This document shows positions 1-7,826 of a DNA stretch of 20,780 bases, one piece after another. The notes under the pieces were generated by a model. That model searched no databases. It was given only the letters and a program-made list of their open reading frames with translations, and was not told where the DNA came from. Origin of the DNA: a virus; IMG/VR virus record IMGVR_UViG_3300049732_000150, positions 1 through 20,780 of that record; one strand, 5' to 3'. A program made the position numbers and the translations under genes. Within the stretch, counting starts at the first letter, position 1; the number at the start of each line of letters is the position of its first letter.

Positions 1-1692
1 CTTCTTCGCGGCCTCCTCCATCTTTTCCCAGGGGAAGCTGCCCTCCTCGGCCAGCCGCTGGTAGAACTGCATGAACTGCATGAGTTGGTCGCGCGAGAAG
101 TTCCCCGAACTGAACTTGGCCAACGGCCCGGCCCAGCCGCCGGCCCCGAACCCAGCCGCGACGAGCTCGTCAATCGACGGCGCCTCCGCCCCGAGCTCCT
201 GAATGGCGGCGCCGACATCGCGGAGAGCATCGGCCCAGTGCTGCGCATCGACGGCCGCCTGCCGCGTATCCCGCGACATCGCTTCGACGGCCAAGCTGTA
301 CGCGGCCGAGAAGATCGTCATCCAGCCGCCGTACGCCTGCATGGCGGTGGTCGCCGCGGCCAGCTGCTGGATCCCCTGGATCATCTGCTGAATGCCGGCC
401 GCGACGGCGCTGGACGCCCGGCTGCCCGCCAGGCCGAACTGCGTGAACGCGCTCGTCGCGGGCCCGAGACCCTGGGTGATGAACTGCTTCGTCGTGAGCG
501 TCGCGTCCTGGCCGAGGTTCTGGAACGCCTGGTCGACTTGCTTCGCGCCCTGCACCGCCGGCTGCACCATCACCCGCGGCAGCCGCGCGAACTCCGCCGC
601 GATCGCGTCGATCATGTCGGGGATGTAGGACCGCCCGACGACGTTCAGCCAGAGCTGCTTGTACACGCTGTCGACGGCCCCGATCAGCCCTTTCACGCCG
701 CGCACGGTGTCGCCGAACCGTTCGAACAACCAGTAGTTCACGCCTTCGTAGATTTTCTTGGCGGTGTCAACGATGGCGTCGCGAGCCGTCTCGAAGACGT
801 ACACGAGGCCTTCCCACGCCTTACGGATCCACTCCGTGGGCTTCAGCAGCGCGGTCACCTTGTCGACCACCCAGCCAATGCCCTCGGCGACCTTCTGCAG
901 CACGTACCCGAGGGGCGTGAGGACCAGATTCAGGAGCTCGGCGAGCACCTTCACGATCGGCAGGACCGCCTGCAGCAGCTCCGTCAGGATCGGCAGGATC
1001 GGCTTCAGCGCCGTGCCGATGAGCGCCATGAAGGCGCCCTTCAGCTGGTCGAGCGTGTCGCCAAACTCGTCGCCGGCCTTGATGGCGGTCTCGTCCATCA
1101 CCAGCCCGAGCTCCTGCGCCTGGTTGCCGAGCGCGACGAGGCCCTGCTTCATCGCCGGCAGGTTGTCGGCAAAGCCACGGCCCATGAGCGCCGCGCCCAG
1201 GCTGACCTGCTTCATCGGGTCCGGGATCTTCCCGACCCGGTCCGCGATGAGTTCAAACGCCTGCTCGGGCCGCATCGCGCGGACGTCCTCGAGCTTCAGC
1301 CCGAGCTCCTCGAGCGCGCCCACGACGCCCTCGTTGCCGCTCCCGAGGCCCTTCATCAGGAACGTCGCCGCCGACGTCAGGCCCTCGAGGGACCCGCCGC
1401 TCTGCTCGGCCGCGAACTTCCATCGCTGGATGGCCTCGACGCCGACGCCCAGCCGATCGGCCGTGTCCTGAATCTGGCTCGACAGGCTCATGAACTCGAA
1501 GACCGTGACGCCGATCCCGAGGACGCCGATCGCCTTTTTCGCCAGGCCGAAGGCCGCGCCGAGGCCCTGGATGCTCTTGTCGGCCTTCTTCCCGCTCTGC
1601 TCGACGCCGGTGATCGCCTGCTCGGTCTGCCCGAGCTTGGCGTTGGCGTCCGAGTTGTCCGCCGTGATGCGGATGTTCAGATCACGCGCCAC
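1..1692 (-). CDS. Tail tape measure protein, N-terminal 564 residues (cut by window edge)
   Basis: The minus frame from the GTG at 1690-1692 stays open to base 1 (exactly 564 codons), so the C-terminus lies outside the window. The GTG is chosen because AAGAGG lies 7 bases upstream. The start overlaps the upstream chaperone stop by 11 bases. The N-terminus (residues 1-60, starting MARDLNIRITADNSDANAKL) followed by a VEAIQRWKFAAEQSGGS stretch near residues 85-100 is typical of siphophage tape measures. A long hydrophobic, leucine-rich helical stretch lies at about 227-280 and a second Ala/Gly/Gln-rich hydrophobic one at about 425-472; in this family such segments can insert into the host membrane during DNA ejection. 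The protein sets tail length inside the tube. The place after the tube and chaperone genes is canonical. Identification is by residue pattern, length and synteny. Confidence 0.93.
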   Translation of the reverse strand, partial: MARDLNIRITADNSDANAKLGQTEQAITGVEQSGKKADKSIQGLGAAFGLAKKAIGVLGIGVTVFEFMSLSSQIQDTADRLGVGVEAIQRWKFAAEQSGGSLEGLTSAATFLMKGLGSGNEGVVGALEELGLKLEDVRAMRPEQAFELIADRVGKIPDPMKQVSLGAALMGRGFADNLPAMKQGLVALGNQAQELGLVMDETAIKAGDEFGDTLDQLKGAFMALIGTALKPILPILTELLQAVLPIVKVLAELLNLVLTPLGYVLQKVAEGIGWVVDKVTALLKPTEWIRKAWEGLVYVFETARDAIVDTAKKIYEGVNYWLFERFGDTVRGVKGLIGAVDSVYKQLWLNVVGRSYIPDMIDAIAAEFARLPRVMVQPAVQGAKQVDQAFQNLGQDATLTTKQFITQGLGPATSAFTQFGLAGSRASSAVAAGIQQMIQGIQQLAAATTAMQAYGGWMTIFSAAYSLAVEAMSRDTRQAAVDAQHWADALRDVGAAIQELGAEAPSIDELVAAGFGAGGWAGPLAKFSSGNFSRDQLMQFMQFYQRLAEEGSFPWEKMEEAAKK

Positions 1693-2020
1693 GGTCGGAC
1701 CTCTTGGTCGGGTAGTACGCGTCGTAGATCAGGCTGACCCGGGCGGTGAGGCCGTCCGGATTGTCGGTCGCGGCCAGCGCCTGCGCATAGATCGCCGGCG
1801 CCGCGTGGGTCTCCACAGCGAACCGGCTGCACACGCGATGGAACGTCGTCCAGGCGATCACGTTCTCCTCGTCGAGCCGGCCGAGGTGCTCAGCCAGCGG
1901 ACACGTCTGACAGTCGAACTGCTCGGGATCGGTCTCGATCACCTCCGCCTGGGCGGTCTGGCAGCACGGCACGTGCTTGCCGCCGCCGACCCAGAACGCG
2001 ACGAACTCACGGAGTTGCGC
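1682..2020 (-). CDS. Tail assembly chaperone T-domain, probably made only as a G-T frameshift fusion
   Basis: This frame is open well upstream of its first usual start codon (GTG 1972, which has no SD). The upstream part reads as convincing protein (AQLREFVAFWVGGGKH), continuing into a Cys-rich segment (CC, then CQTC about 18 residues later) and the helical stretch LDEENVIAWTTFHRV. It therefore looks like the downstream half of a lambda G/GT-type chaperone, reached by a +1 shift at the end of the preceding gene. The shifted product would be 132 residues of G plus 112 residues of T, 244 in all, close to the size of known G-T proteins. G-T recruits the tape measure and tail tube subunits and is absent from the finished tail. 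It ends with TGA overlapping the tape measure start. The alternative is independent translation of 96 residues from GTG 1972. Confidence 0.8.
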   Translation of the reverse strand, partial: AQLREFVAFWVGGGKHVPCCQTAQAEVIETDPEQFDCQTCPLAEHLGRLDEENVIAWTTFHRVCSRFAVETHAAPAIYAQALAATDNPDGLTARVSLIYDAYYPTKRSDRGA

Positions 2021-2417
2021 GAAACGACTCTTCCGAATCCTCCTGCGTCCCGACGGTGTCGCCGCCGAAGCCGCACCGCCGCGCGATCGCCGTGACCAGG
2101 GCGGCGTTCTTCGCGAGGAGCAGCTTGTTGTCGCGCGAGCACGGCGCCGGCTGGCCGTTGAGCGTGATGCCCGACCAGTCGACGACGCAGTAGTCGAACG
2201 CGTCGAAGCCGAAGCCGATCGAATCGGTCTCTCCGCTGACCAGCACGCCCGAGCGCGGGCTGCGGACCTTCTGCGTGTTCTTCCGATGGAGCGCCTTCAT
2301 CTGCTCGATCGGCAGGAGGCGCAGCGTATAGCTGACATCCGGCTGCGCCCCGTCGAGGCCAAGGTCGGTCTCGGCCACGTCGAATGTGTCGTCGTCCCTC
2401 ATCAGTGCTCGTGACAT
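2007..2417 (-). CDS. Tail assembly chaperone G
   Basis: A 136-residue acidic protein with an excellent SD (AGGAGG, 5 bases before the ATG at 2417). It sits between the tail tube gene and the T-domain/tape measure pair, the position and size of lambda gpG-type chaperones (about 140 residues). The N-terminal half contains a beta-type segment (DVSYTLRLLPIEQMKALHRK) and a central FGFDAFDYCVVDWSGI stretch, a pattern seen in tail chaperones that carry a tube-like fold. It ends in EDSEESFRATP just after the proposed slip site. The unshifted product should be the more abundant one and coat the tape measure before tube polymerisation. Function is assigned from position, length and overlap architecture, not from a catalytic motif. 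Confidence 0.8.
   Translation of the reverse strand: MSRALMRDDDTFDVAETDLGLDGAQPDVSYTLRLLPIEQMKALHRKNTQKVRSPRSGVLVSGETDSIGFGFDAFDYCVVDWSGITLNGQPAPCSRDNKLLLAKNAALVTAIARRCGFGGDTVGTQEDSEESFRATP
2021..2044 (-). promoter_or_regulatory. Candidate +1 programmed frameshift site (TTT-C) with upstream SD-like AGGAGG
   Basis: Near the end of the G gene the minus strand reads TCG TTT CGC. A tRNA-Phe on TTT (2022-2024) can slip one base forward to TTC and enter the T frame, whose next codon is GCG. The G-frame stop follows five codons after TTT. A perfect AGGAGG lies at 2039-2044, 14 bases before TTT, where it could bind the translating ribosome. The frame relationship (+1, or equivalently -2) is read directly from the sequence; the exact slip codon is inferred. 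Confidence 0.55.
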
Positions 2418-2442
2418 CTCGTCCTCCTGGACCCGTGCCCGT

Positions 2443-2471
2443 GTCTACCCCTGGTCTACCCGTGTCTTCCC
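2443..2471. repeat. Three short direct repeats (GTCTaCCC) at 10-11 base spacing
   Basis: The 73-base gap between the tail tube and chaperone G genes contains GTCTACCC at 2443 and 2454 and GTCTTCCC at 2464, one helical turn apart. On the transcribed strand these read GGGTAGAC, GGGTAGAC and GGGAAGAC just before the chaperone SD. No hairpin or promoter is evident. They could be a small protein- or RNA-binding array or chance. Confidence 0.4.
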
Positions 2472-2490
2472 GAGATCGTGCCCGACGTCG

Positions 2491-3558
2491 TTACAGCGAG
2501 AACGCGTTCAGCGAATTGGTTTGGATGAGCGTCAGCCGGAACGGGTTCACGAACGGCATCCCCGCCGGCGACGACGCCGCGAGCTTCGCCATGAACACGA
2601 GGTCCGGCTTGACCTGCGTCGGCCCGTCGAGCGGCAGCGACGCTTCGTCCAGCTCCAGGTGCGGGAACTGGTACGTGCGCGTGTACCGGTCGGTCGAGTT
2701 GATGAACGTCCCGAGGAACGTCCAGTCGGCCTTCCAGGCCACGCCCGGCGTGCGGAGCGCGGCGTAGAACGACGCGATGCCCGTCGTGAACCGCGGCGCC
2801 TTGACGGTCAGCTTCACCGTCGGCCAGCCGTTGTCGGCCGGTTCGGCGATGAAGTCCTGGCTGAAGACGAACGGCGCGTCCTGCGGCCGCTCGAACTCGA
2901 AGTCGATCGTCTCGGCCTCCAGCTTGTCGCCGGCCGCGAGCGCCGAGGCGCCCTGCAGGTTGATCCGGAACGTGCCGTGCGACCGGAAGATCCGATTCGA
3001 CAGCGACGGGTAGGACGCGCCATAGACGGTCGAGTTGATGTTGACCGACGAGATGTTCGTCGGCTTCGACCCGAGCACGTAGTAGCCGCGGTCCATCACG
3101 CCGCCCTCGCCCACGACTTCCGTGAAGCCGCGGATTTTGGCGGAGGTCAGCTCTTCGATGAACCGGACCTTGTCGAACGCGAACGTCGCGCCGAACCCGT
3201 CAATCGACGGCGCGAGGTCCATGATGTGCAACCACGACGTGACCTGGCCGGACGCCGAGGTCGAGATCGTGACCGCCGCCGGCGAGCCCATCGCGAGCGC
3301 GTCGAGCGCGTAGTTCCAATCGTTGTACCGGCTGCGCCCCATGAGCGTCAGGTCCGGCGCTTCGACATCGCCAAGGTCGCCCGAGCCGAGGAACGACTGG
3401 CCGAACGCCTCGTCGTTCACGCGCGCGGGCCGGAGCTGCAGGCCGCCGTCCGAGGCGAAGTAGGCGCCGCGCGTCACGGACGCCGCCACGCCCCACGAGT
3501 TGGTGCCGAACTTGGCAAACGCGACGCCGCGGGATTCGCGGCCAGTAACGCCTGGCAT
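2491..3558 (-). CDS. Major tail tube protein
   Basis: A 355-residue protein with a strong SD (GTAGGAGG, overlapping the previous stop; 5-base spacing to the ATG at 3558). It is beta-rich with many alternating hydrophobic residues and no signal peptide or membrane segment. It lies between the tail terminator and chaperone genes, where siphophages keep the tube subunit, and the high-quality SD fits a highly expressed structural gene. The length exceeds the minimal tube fold (about 150-250 residues), so an additional surface domain is likely; boundaries cannot be placed by eye. Hexameric rings of this protein would stack into the tube through which DNA passes. The lack of a neighbouring sheath gene argues for a non-contractile tail. 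Confidence 0.85.
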   Translation of the reverse strand: MPGVTGRESRGVAFAKFGTNSWGVAASVTRGAYFASDGGLQLRPARVNDEAFGQSFLGSGDLGDVEAPDLTLMGRSRYNDWNYALDALAMGSPAAVTISTSASGQVTSWLHIMDLAPSIDGFGATFAFDKVRFIEELTSAKIRGFTEVVGEGGVMDRGYYVLGSKPTNISSVNINSTVYGASYPSLSNRIFRSHGTFRINLQGASALAAGDKLEAETIDFEFERPQDAPFVFSQDFIAEPADNGWPTVKLTVKAPRFTTGIASFYAALRTPGVAWKADWTFLGTFINSTDRYTRTYQFPHLELDEASLPLDGPTQVKPDLVFMAKLAASSPAGMPFVNPFRLTLIQTNSLNAFSL

Positions 3559-3566
3559 AGGGCCTC

Positions 3567-3989
3567 CTACAAAGTGGCTTCGAAGTTCACGCCGACCGAC
3601 AGCCGCGCGACCTGATAGGCCGCACCGTCGACCGGCACCAAGTCCACCGCGCGGTCGAGGTCGTCGACGGCGTACTCGCCGCTGACCTCCGCGCCGTCCC
3701 GCACGATCGCCCGGAGTACCGTCCGCGCGTCTTGATAGAGCTTCCGCGTGGCCTCGGGCGAGTTGTTATTGGTCGGCCGGATCAGGTCGATCACGATCCG
3801 GCCCCGGGCTTCTTCGTTGAACGCGAACGCGCCCTTCGGCGGCATGCCGACGTACGTCACGAGGAACCGCTTGTCCGTCGCGCCGATCGTGAGGCGGGAC
3901 AGATCGCGGCCGACGACTTCCGCAAAGCCGAGCGTGCTCGCGAGCACCGCGCGCACGCGATCCACGACGGCGTCCTCAGTCGTCGCCAT
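3567..3989 (-). CDS. Tail terminator / tail completion protein
   Basis: A 140-residue protein whose ATG at 3989 shares one base with the upstream stop (TGATG), indicating coupled translation. The sequence starts with a helix (EDAVVDRVRAVLAS), then beta segments (RFLVTYVGMP, GRIVIDLIRP), then helix YQDARTVLRAIV, ending in a beta-type VARLSVGVNFEATL. This helix-beta arrangement and size fit gpU-like tail terminators, which cap the tube and join it to the head. The position right before the tail tube gene supports this. No catalytic motif is expected. A neck/head-completion role is the main alternative. Confidence 0.75.
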   Translation of the reverse strand: MATTEDAVVDRVRAVLASTLGFAEVVGRDLSRLTIGATDKRFLVTYVGMPPKGAFAFNEEARGRIVIDLIRPTNNNSPEATRKLYQDARTVLRAIVRDGAEVSGEYAVDDLDRAVDLVPVDGAAYQVARLSVGVNFEATL

Positions 3990-4828
3990 CACATCCGCTC
4001 CAGCGTCCAGCCGCCGCTCGAGACTTCGGCCGCGGTCTGCTGCCGTTCGGTCTCGTCGATGGCGTCGCTGCCGTCGGTGTCGAACTCGGGGCCGAGCTGG
4101 TCGACGACGCGCGCGAACGCCGTATCGGCCTCCGCCGCATACCAGACCGCCTTGTCGGTCCACGGCCCGTCCTGCCCCGCCGGCGCCTCGCGGAAGATGA
4201 GCGCGAGCGTCCGGAGCGTCACCGCCGCCGCCAAGCGCGAGCGGCGAATCACCGCCCACGGCCCGGCCATCGCCCCCGTCGGCACCGCCGACAGCGACAG
4301 CCGCACCCAGAACAAGGGGTCGGAGCCGTTCAGCACGCGCTGCGCGACGCCGTCCGGCACATCCCAGGTGATGGCGCCGCCCTTGCCGAAGGGCTTCAGG
4401 CCGCTGATGGCCTCGTTCTGCACGTTCGCCGGCGTTTCCCAGCCGTCCACCCAGACGCGCAGATCGAGCGCGGCGTCGACCGAGGAGACGCTGTCGGTCA
4501 TCCGCAGCGACAGGCCGCGGAAGATGTCCGTGAACCCGAGGTAGAGATAGTCAGACGCCGAGGCGAACGTCGCCGCCAGATCCAGCCCGTCGGCCGCCGC
4601 GACCTCGGTCGTGCGGTCGGTCGAGCCCGCGAACGCCTTGATGGGCACGTGTCGCGTGCGCAGGCGCGCCGGCGAAAACCCGCGCTGCTCGAGCAGCGGA
4701 AACAGCCAGTCCTCGATCGCCTTCGAGCGTCGCCGCAGCCATTCGGTCTTGCCGAACTGCGTCAGGATCGTTTGCTCGTACGAGAGCAGATCCTGATCGG
4801 TGACGAGGTCCGCAGGGTGCCACGACAT
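3989..4828 (-). CDS. Head-tail connector/adaptor with an inserted beta-sandwich domain
   Basis: 279 residues from the ATG at 4828, which is preceded by AAGGG 8 bases upstream. The N-terminal part (about 1-55) is helical (DLLSYEQTILTQFGKTEWLR), and the C-terminal part (about 200-279) is again helical (LRTLALIFREA, KAVWYAAEADTAFARVVDQL), as in gp6/gp15-like connector proteins. Between them, about residues 70-195, is a beta-rich module with YLYLGFTDIFRGLSL, LDLRVWVDGWE, GAITWDVPDG and FWVRLSLSAVP, a pattern I associate with decoration or binding modules in phage structural proteins. It is 19 bases downstream of the large glycosyltransferase gene and coupled to the tail terminator. The connector call comes from position and helical ends; the beta module could mean a neck or whisker-like decoration. 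Confidence 0.62.
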   Translation of the reverse strand: MSWHPADLVTDQDLLSYEQTILTQFGKTEWLRRRSKAIEDWLFPLLEQRGFSPARLRTRHVPIKAFAGSTDRTTEVAAADGLDLAATFASASDYLYLGFTDIFRGLSLRMTDSVSSVDAALDLRVWVDGWETPANVQNEAISGLKPFGKGGAITWDVPDGVAQRVLNGSDPLFWVRLSLSAVPTGAMAGPWAVIRRSRLAAAVTLRTLALIFREAPAGQDGPWTDKAVWYAAEADTAFARVVDQLGPEFDTDGSDAIDETERQQTAAEVSSGGWTLERM

Positions 4829-4847
4829 CAGTAGCCCTTGGGCGCGC

Positions 4848-7826
4848 TCACGCGGGCACCTCAACGGGATCCGGCGCCACGGTCGCCATCGGCTCGACAT
4901 CCAACACCCAGGGCTCCGCCGCCTTGAACGTCTGCGTCAGCCGGTAGTCCAGCCACTGCCGGGCCTGTTCGGGCGTCCGCGCCCAGAACCGGACCGCCGT
5001 CGCATGCTCGTCCCCCAACCCCTGCTGTTTGGCCGCGAACCCGCACTCCACCTGAATCGCCCCCTCGACTTTTTCGAGGCAGGCCTCATAGAACGGCCGC
5101 GCCAGCGCGTGGTAGAGGTGAGCCGGATCGGCGAAGTACCGTTCGAAGATGCCGATCGCCTGCGACCGGTAGTGCTTGCCCTTCTCTGTGAGTTGGCCTC
5201 GCGTCCGTTCCGATTCCCAGAGCGCGAAGTTGGTGTAGTCGCGCATCACGAGAAGCTTGCCGAGCGTGCGATCGGGAAACATCTGCTGGTCGCGCTTCAA
5301 AAGCGGGAGGTTGCGGTTGATGCACTTGTCCCGCCGGATCGCCTCGGTCAGGTACCCCGTGTGCGCAATCCCGACGTCGGTCACCTCCATGCACGGCCGG
5401 ATGAGCCCGTTGCAGTCGTCCTGCTGCGGCTGTTCATGGATGCAACCGTAGAACGCGATCTCGGGCACGCGCTTGAACAGCCGGGTCGGCCGGTCGAAGT
5501 GCGGCGCCTGGTCGAGCGACAGGTGATGCTGCCGAATGATGTAGCCGTGGTAGAGCGGCCCGGAATCGATGTACTTGCGGAGCTGCTGGCCGCCCGACAG
5601 CACCTCGTCCGTATCGATCCACAGGAAGTACTCGCCCGTGGCGGCCTCGCGCGTGAGATTGCGGGCCTCGCTGAACCCGCCGGGCAAGGCCTCGACCGGA
5701 CCGATCGTGAGGATGCGGCCTTTTCGCGGAAACTCCGTGAGCACGACGTCCAGGTCGGCGCGGTTCTCGAGCGGGCCCGTATCGCCGATGATGATCTCGT
5801 CGGCGATGGCCCAGACGGACTCGAGGCACTTCCGGATGTCGGTGACCTGGTTCGCGAGAATCCCGACCGACAACGTCGGCCGCGGCCGCTCGAGCACGCG
5901 GCGATCAAAATCGCGCCGGCCCGTCGGACGACTCGGGTCCTTCACGTACTGCAGAAACCAGTTCCCGACGAACGACCCCAGCCGCGTCTGGCCGGTCATG
6001 AACAGCGCCTTGATGCGCAGGTCACGCTTCTGGCTGAACACCGCCTCCAGTTGCGCCGGCGTGAAGTGATGGACGTGGCTGGGCTTCCACGGCAGCCGCG
6101 GATGCGCAATTTCCACCATCGGGCCGAAGGGCACCGAGAACGCGACCGTGCCACCGGGCGCGCAGAACGATTCCGCGAAGTCCACGAACCCGCTGCAGTC
6201 GCGGATGTGCTCGAGAATCTCTCCGGCCCAGACGCCATCGAACTCCGCGTCGAACGGCAGCGGTTCGGGCTGCTGCGTCGCCATGTTCCAGATGGGCAAC
6301 ACGTAGAACGAACACCGATCGGCAATCCCAAGCTGCGTCGCGAGCGCCTTCGCCTTCTCGATGTTCACACTCGAGAAGTCCACGCCGACGACGGTCCGGG
6401 TCTTGTCCGACATCGCCAGCATCATGGCGAAGGTGCCGGTGCCGCAGGCCAGATCGAGCACGCGCTTCCGGCCCTCGAACGCCGCCAGGCAGTGGCCGTG
6501 CCGATTCTCCGGGTGCGCTTTGGCGTCGTTCAATTCCTGGACCGGATCCATCGCGTGCGTCGCGTAGTCGTCGGCCGTGTGCTCGAGCCCGGCCGCGACG
6601 CGGTCGCAGAACGCCATCGTCTGGGCGTCGCCCAGTTCCGCGGCGATGAGCTTCGCGGTCTCGTGGTCGTCGTGATGCAGGAAGGACCGCAGGACCTCGG
6701 GCTTGCGCGCCGCGTAGCGGGTCTGGAACGACTGCAGCAGCCACGCCTCCCACTCGGCGGCGAGCACCTCGTAGCTGTAGGCCTGTACGTGCGCGCGGCC
6801 GGCCTGCTGGATCCCCCGGTAGGCCACCGTCTGGTGGCGGCAGCCGTCTAGCATCCGGACCACGGCCTCAATGGAGGCGTTCTGATACGTGTCGGACATG
6901 GCATCGCCCGGCACGAGCTCCCCGTGCGGCACTGTTTCCGGGAGCGCCCCCTTGTAGGACCCGACAAACAGGCAGCCGTTGGCCTGCGCCTCGATCGCCG
7001 CGATGCAGCTCGTCTCGGCGAAATCGACGACGCCCGGGTACCACATGACGGCCGCCTCGGCGAGCGCCTGGTAGAGCGCCGGCTTGCCGAGCTCGCCGAG
7101 ATACGTGATCCCGCCGACCGACGCGTGCACCTCGGCGACGCGCGCGTCGAAGCTCTTGCAGACCTGGCCCCAGCCGCCGGCGTCGTACATCGAGTCGTAG
7201 CGGGCGATGTGCAGCTCGGCGTCCGGCACGCGCGCCCGCAGGGCCGGCCACATCGCGAGCAGCGGCGCCACGCCGCGCTCCGGACGCGAAATGTGAATGA
7301 TCCGATTCGCGCGGCGAATGCCGGCGGTGGCCTTCGCCAGGCCGGCGTCGTGGCCGTTCTTGGTCACCCAGCCGAGCGGCGCGAGGTCCGGGAGGACGCC
7401 CTCCCACTGCTTGCGGTGGAACGCGCTGACGTACGCGACCGCGTCATAGGCCCAGGCGCAGCCCATGATGAGCGACTTCATGTTCTCGTGGCCCATCAGG
7501 TCCTGATTCCAGAGCACGCGGAATCGGGCCTTGACCGGCGCGGTGAGCGGCATCGGCTGCCGGAGCGCGACCAGGACGTCCCAGTCCTTCACCGCCGACA
7601 CCCCGACGTACTCGGACGACGCGTGCCACGCGACGCCAGCGTGGTCGATGAGCGGCGCATCGGCGCCGATCTTGGTCGTGAAGATGTGGACGTCGTGCCC
7701 ACGCGCCACGAGCGCGCGCGCGAGACCGAGGCAGGCCGACTCGGACCCGCCGAGGGAGACCGACCCGTCAATCACGCCGGCGGTGAACTCGACCGAATCG
7801 ACGGTGAAGGCGATGGTGAGCCGCAT
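4848..7826 (-). CDS. Three-domain GT4 glycosyltransferase - SAM methyltransferase - GT2 glycosyltransferase fusion
   Basis: 992 residues; the ATG at 7826 overlaps the previous stop (TGATG). Domain 1 (about 1-370) is a GT-B, GT4-like transferase: LGGSESACLGLARAL at 25-39 is the N-terminal glycine loop, and the donor-site EX7E motif is E271-E279 within ETSCIAAIE. Domain 2 (about 400-640) is a class I methyltransferase: motif I VLDLACGTG at 456-464, acidic VVGVDFSS at 479-486, and a GEILEHIRD motif at 535-543. Domain 3 (about 650-970) is a GT-A, GT2-like transferase: LSVGILANQ at 652, FSEARNLTREAATGEYFLWI ending at 737, and the metal-binding DTD at 738-740, then GCIHEQP and the HTGYL segment. 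There is no signal peptide or membrane segment, so it acts in the cytoplasm. All key motifs look intact. Its place between capsid and tail genes suggests glycan building on virion proteins; modifying host surface glycans is the alternative. Confidence 0.93.
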   Translation of the reverse strand: MRLTIAFTVDSVEFTAGVIDGSVSLGGSESACLGLARALVARGHDVHIFTTKIGADAPLIDHAGVAWHASSEYVGVSAVKDWDVLVALRQPMPLTAPVKARFRVLWNQDLMGHENMKSLIMGCAWAYDAVAYVSAFHRKQWEGVLPDLAPLGWVTKNGHDAGLAKATAGIRRANRIIHISRPERGVAPLLAMWPALRARVPDAELHIARYDSMYDAGGWGQVCKSFDARVAEVHASVGGITYLGELGKPALYQALAEAAVMWYPGVVDFAETSCIAAIEAQANGCLFVGSYKGALPETVPHGELVPGDAMSDTYQNASIEAVVRMLDGCRHQTVAYRGIQQAGRAHVQAYSYEVLAAEWEAWLLQSFQTRYAARKPEVLRSFLHHDDHETAKLIAAELGDAQTMAFCDRVAAGLEHTADDYATHAMDPVQELNDAKAHPENRHGHCLAAFEGRKRVLDLACGTGTFAMMLAMSDKTRTVVGVDFSSVNIEKAKALATQLGIADRCSFYVLPIWNMATQQPEPLPFDAEFDGVWAGEILEHIRDCSGFVDFAESFCAPGGTVAFSVPFGPMVEIAHPRLPWKPSHVHHFTPAQLEAVFSQKRDLRIKALFMTGQTRLGSFVGNWFLQYVKDPSRPTGRRDFDRRVLERPRPTLSVGILANQVTDIRKCLESVWAIADEIIIGDTGPLENRADLDVVLTEFPRKGRILTIGPVEALPGGFSEARNLTREAATGEYFLWIDTDEVLSGGQQLRKYIDSGPLYHGYIIRQHHLSLDQAPHFDRPTRLFKRVPEIAFYGCIHEQPQQDDCNGLIRPCMEVTDVGIAHTGYLTEAIRRDKCINRNLPLLKRDQQMFPDRTLGKLLVMRDYTNFALWESERTRGQLTEKGKHYRSQAIGIFERYFADPAHLYHALARPFYEACLEKVEGAIQVECGFAAKQQGLGDEHATAVRFWARTPEQARQWLDYRLTQTFKAAEPWVLDVEPMATVAPDPVEVPA

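Noticed and set aside
85-1737. Long plus-strand ORF opposite the tape measure gene
   Set aside because: Arg/Leu/Asp/Val-rich antisense shadow typical of GC-rich DNA; the minus strand holds a full tape measure frame with SD and canonical position.
2443-2471. Possible CRISPR-like repeats
   Set aside because: Repeats are only 8 bases with 2-3 base spacers; no CRISPR architecture.
2386-3615. 409-codon plus-strand ORF opposite the tail tube gene
   Set aside because: Arg-rich shadow; the minus frame has the strong SD and structural-protein composition.
3567-4259. Longer 230-codon version of the tail terminator gene
   Set aside because: The added N-terminus is Arg/Gly-rich shadow of the adaptor gene; the ATG at 3989 shares TGATG with the upstream stop.
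4800-6851. 683-codon plus-strand ORF opposite the glycosyltransferase fusion
   Set aside because: Antisense shadow with no domains; the minus frame has intact catalytic motifs of three families.
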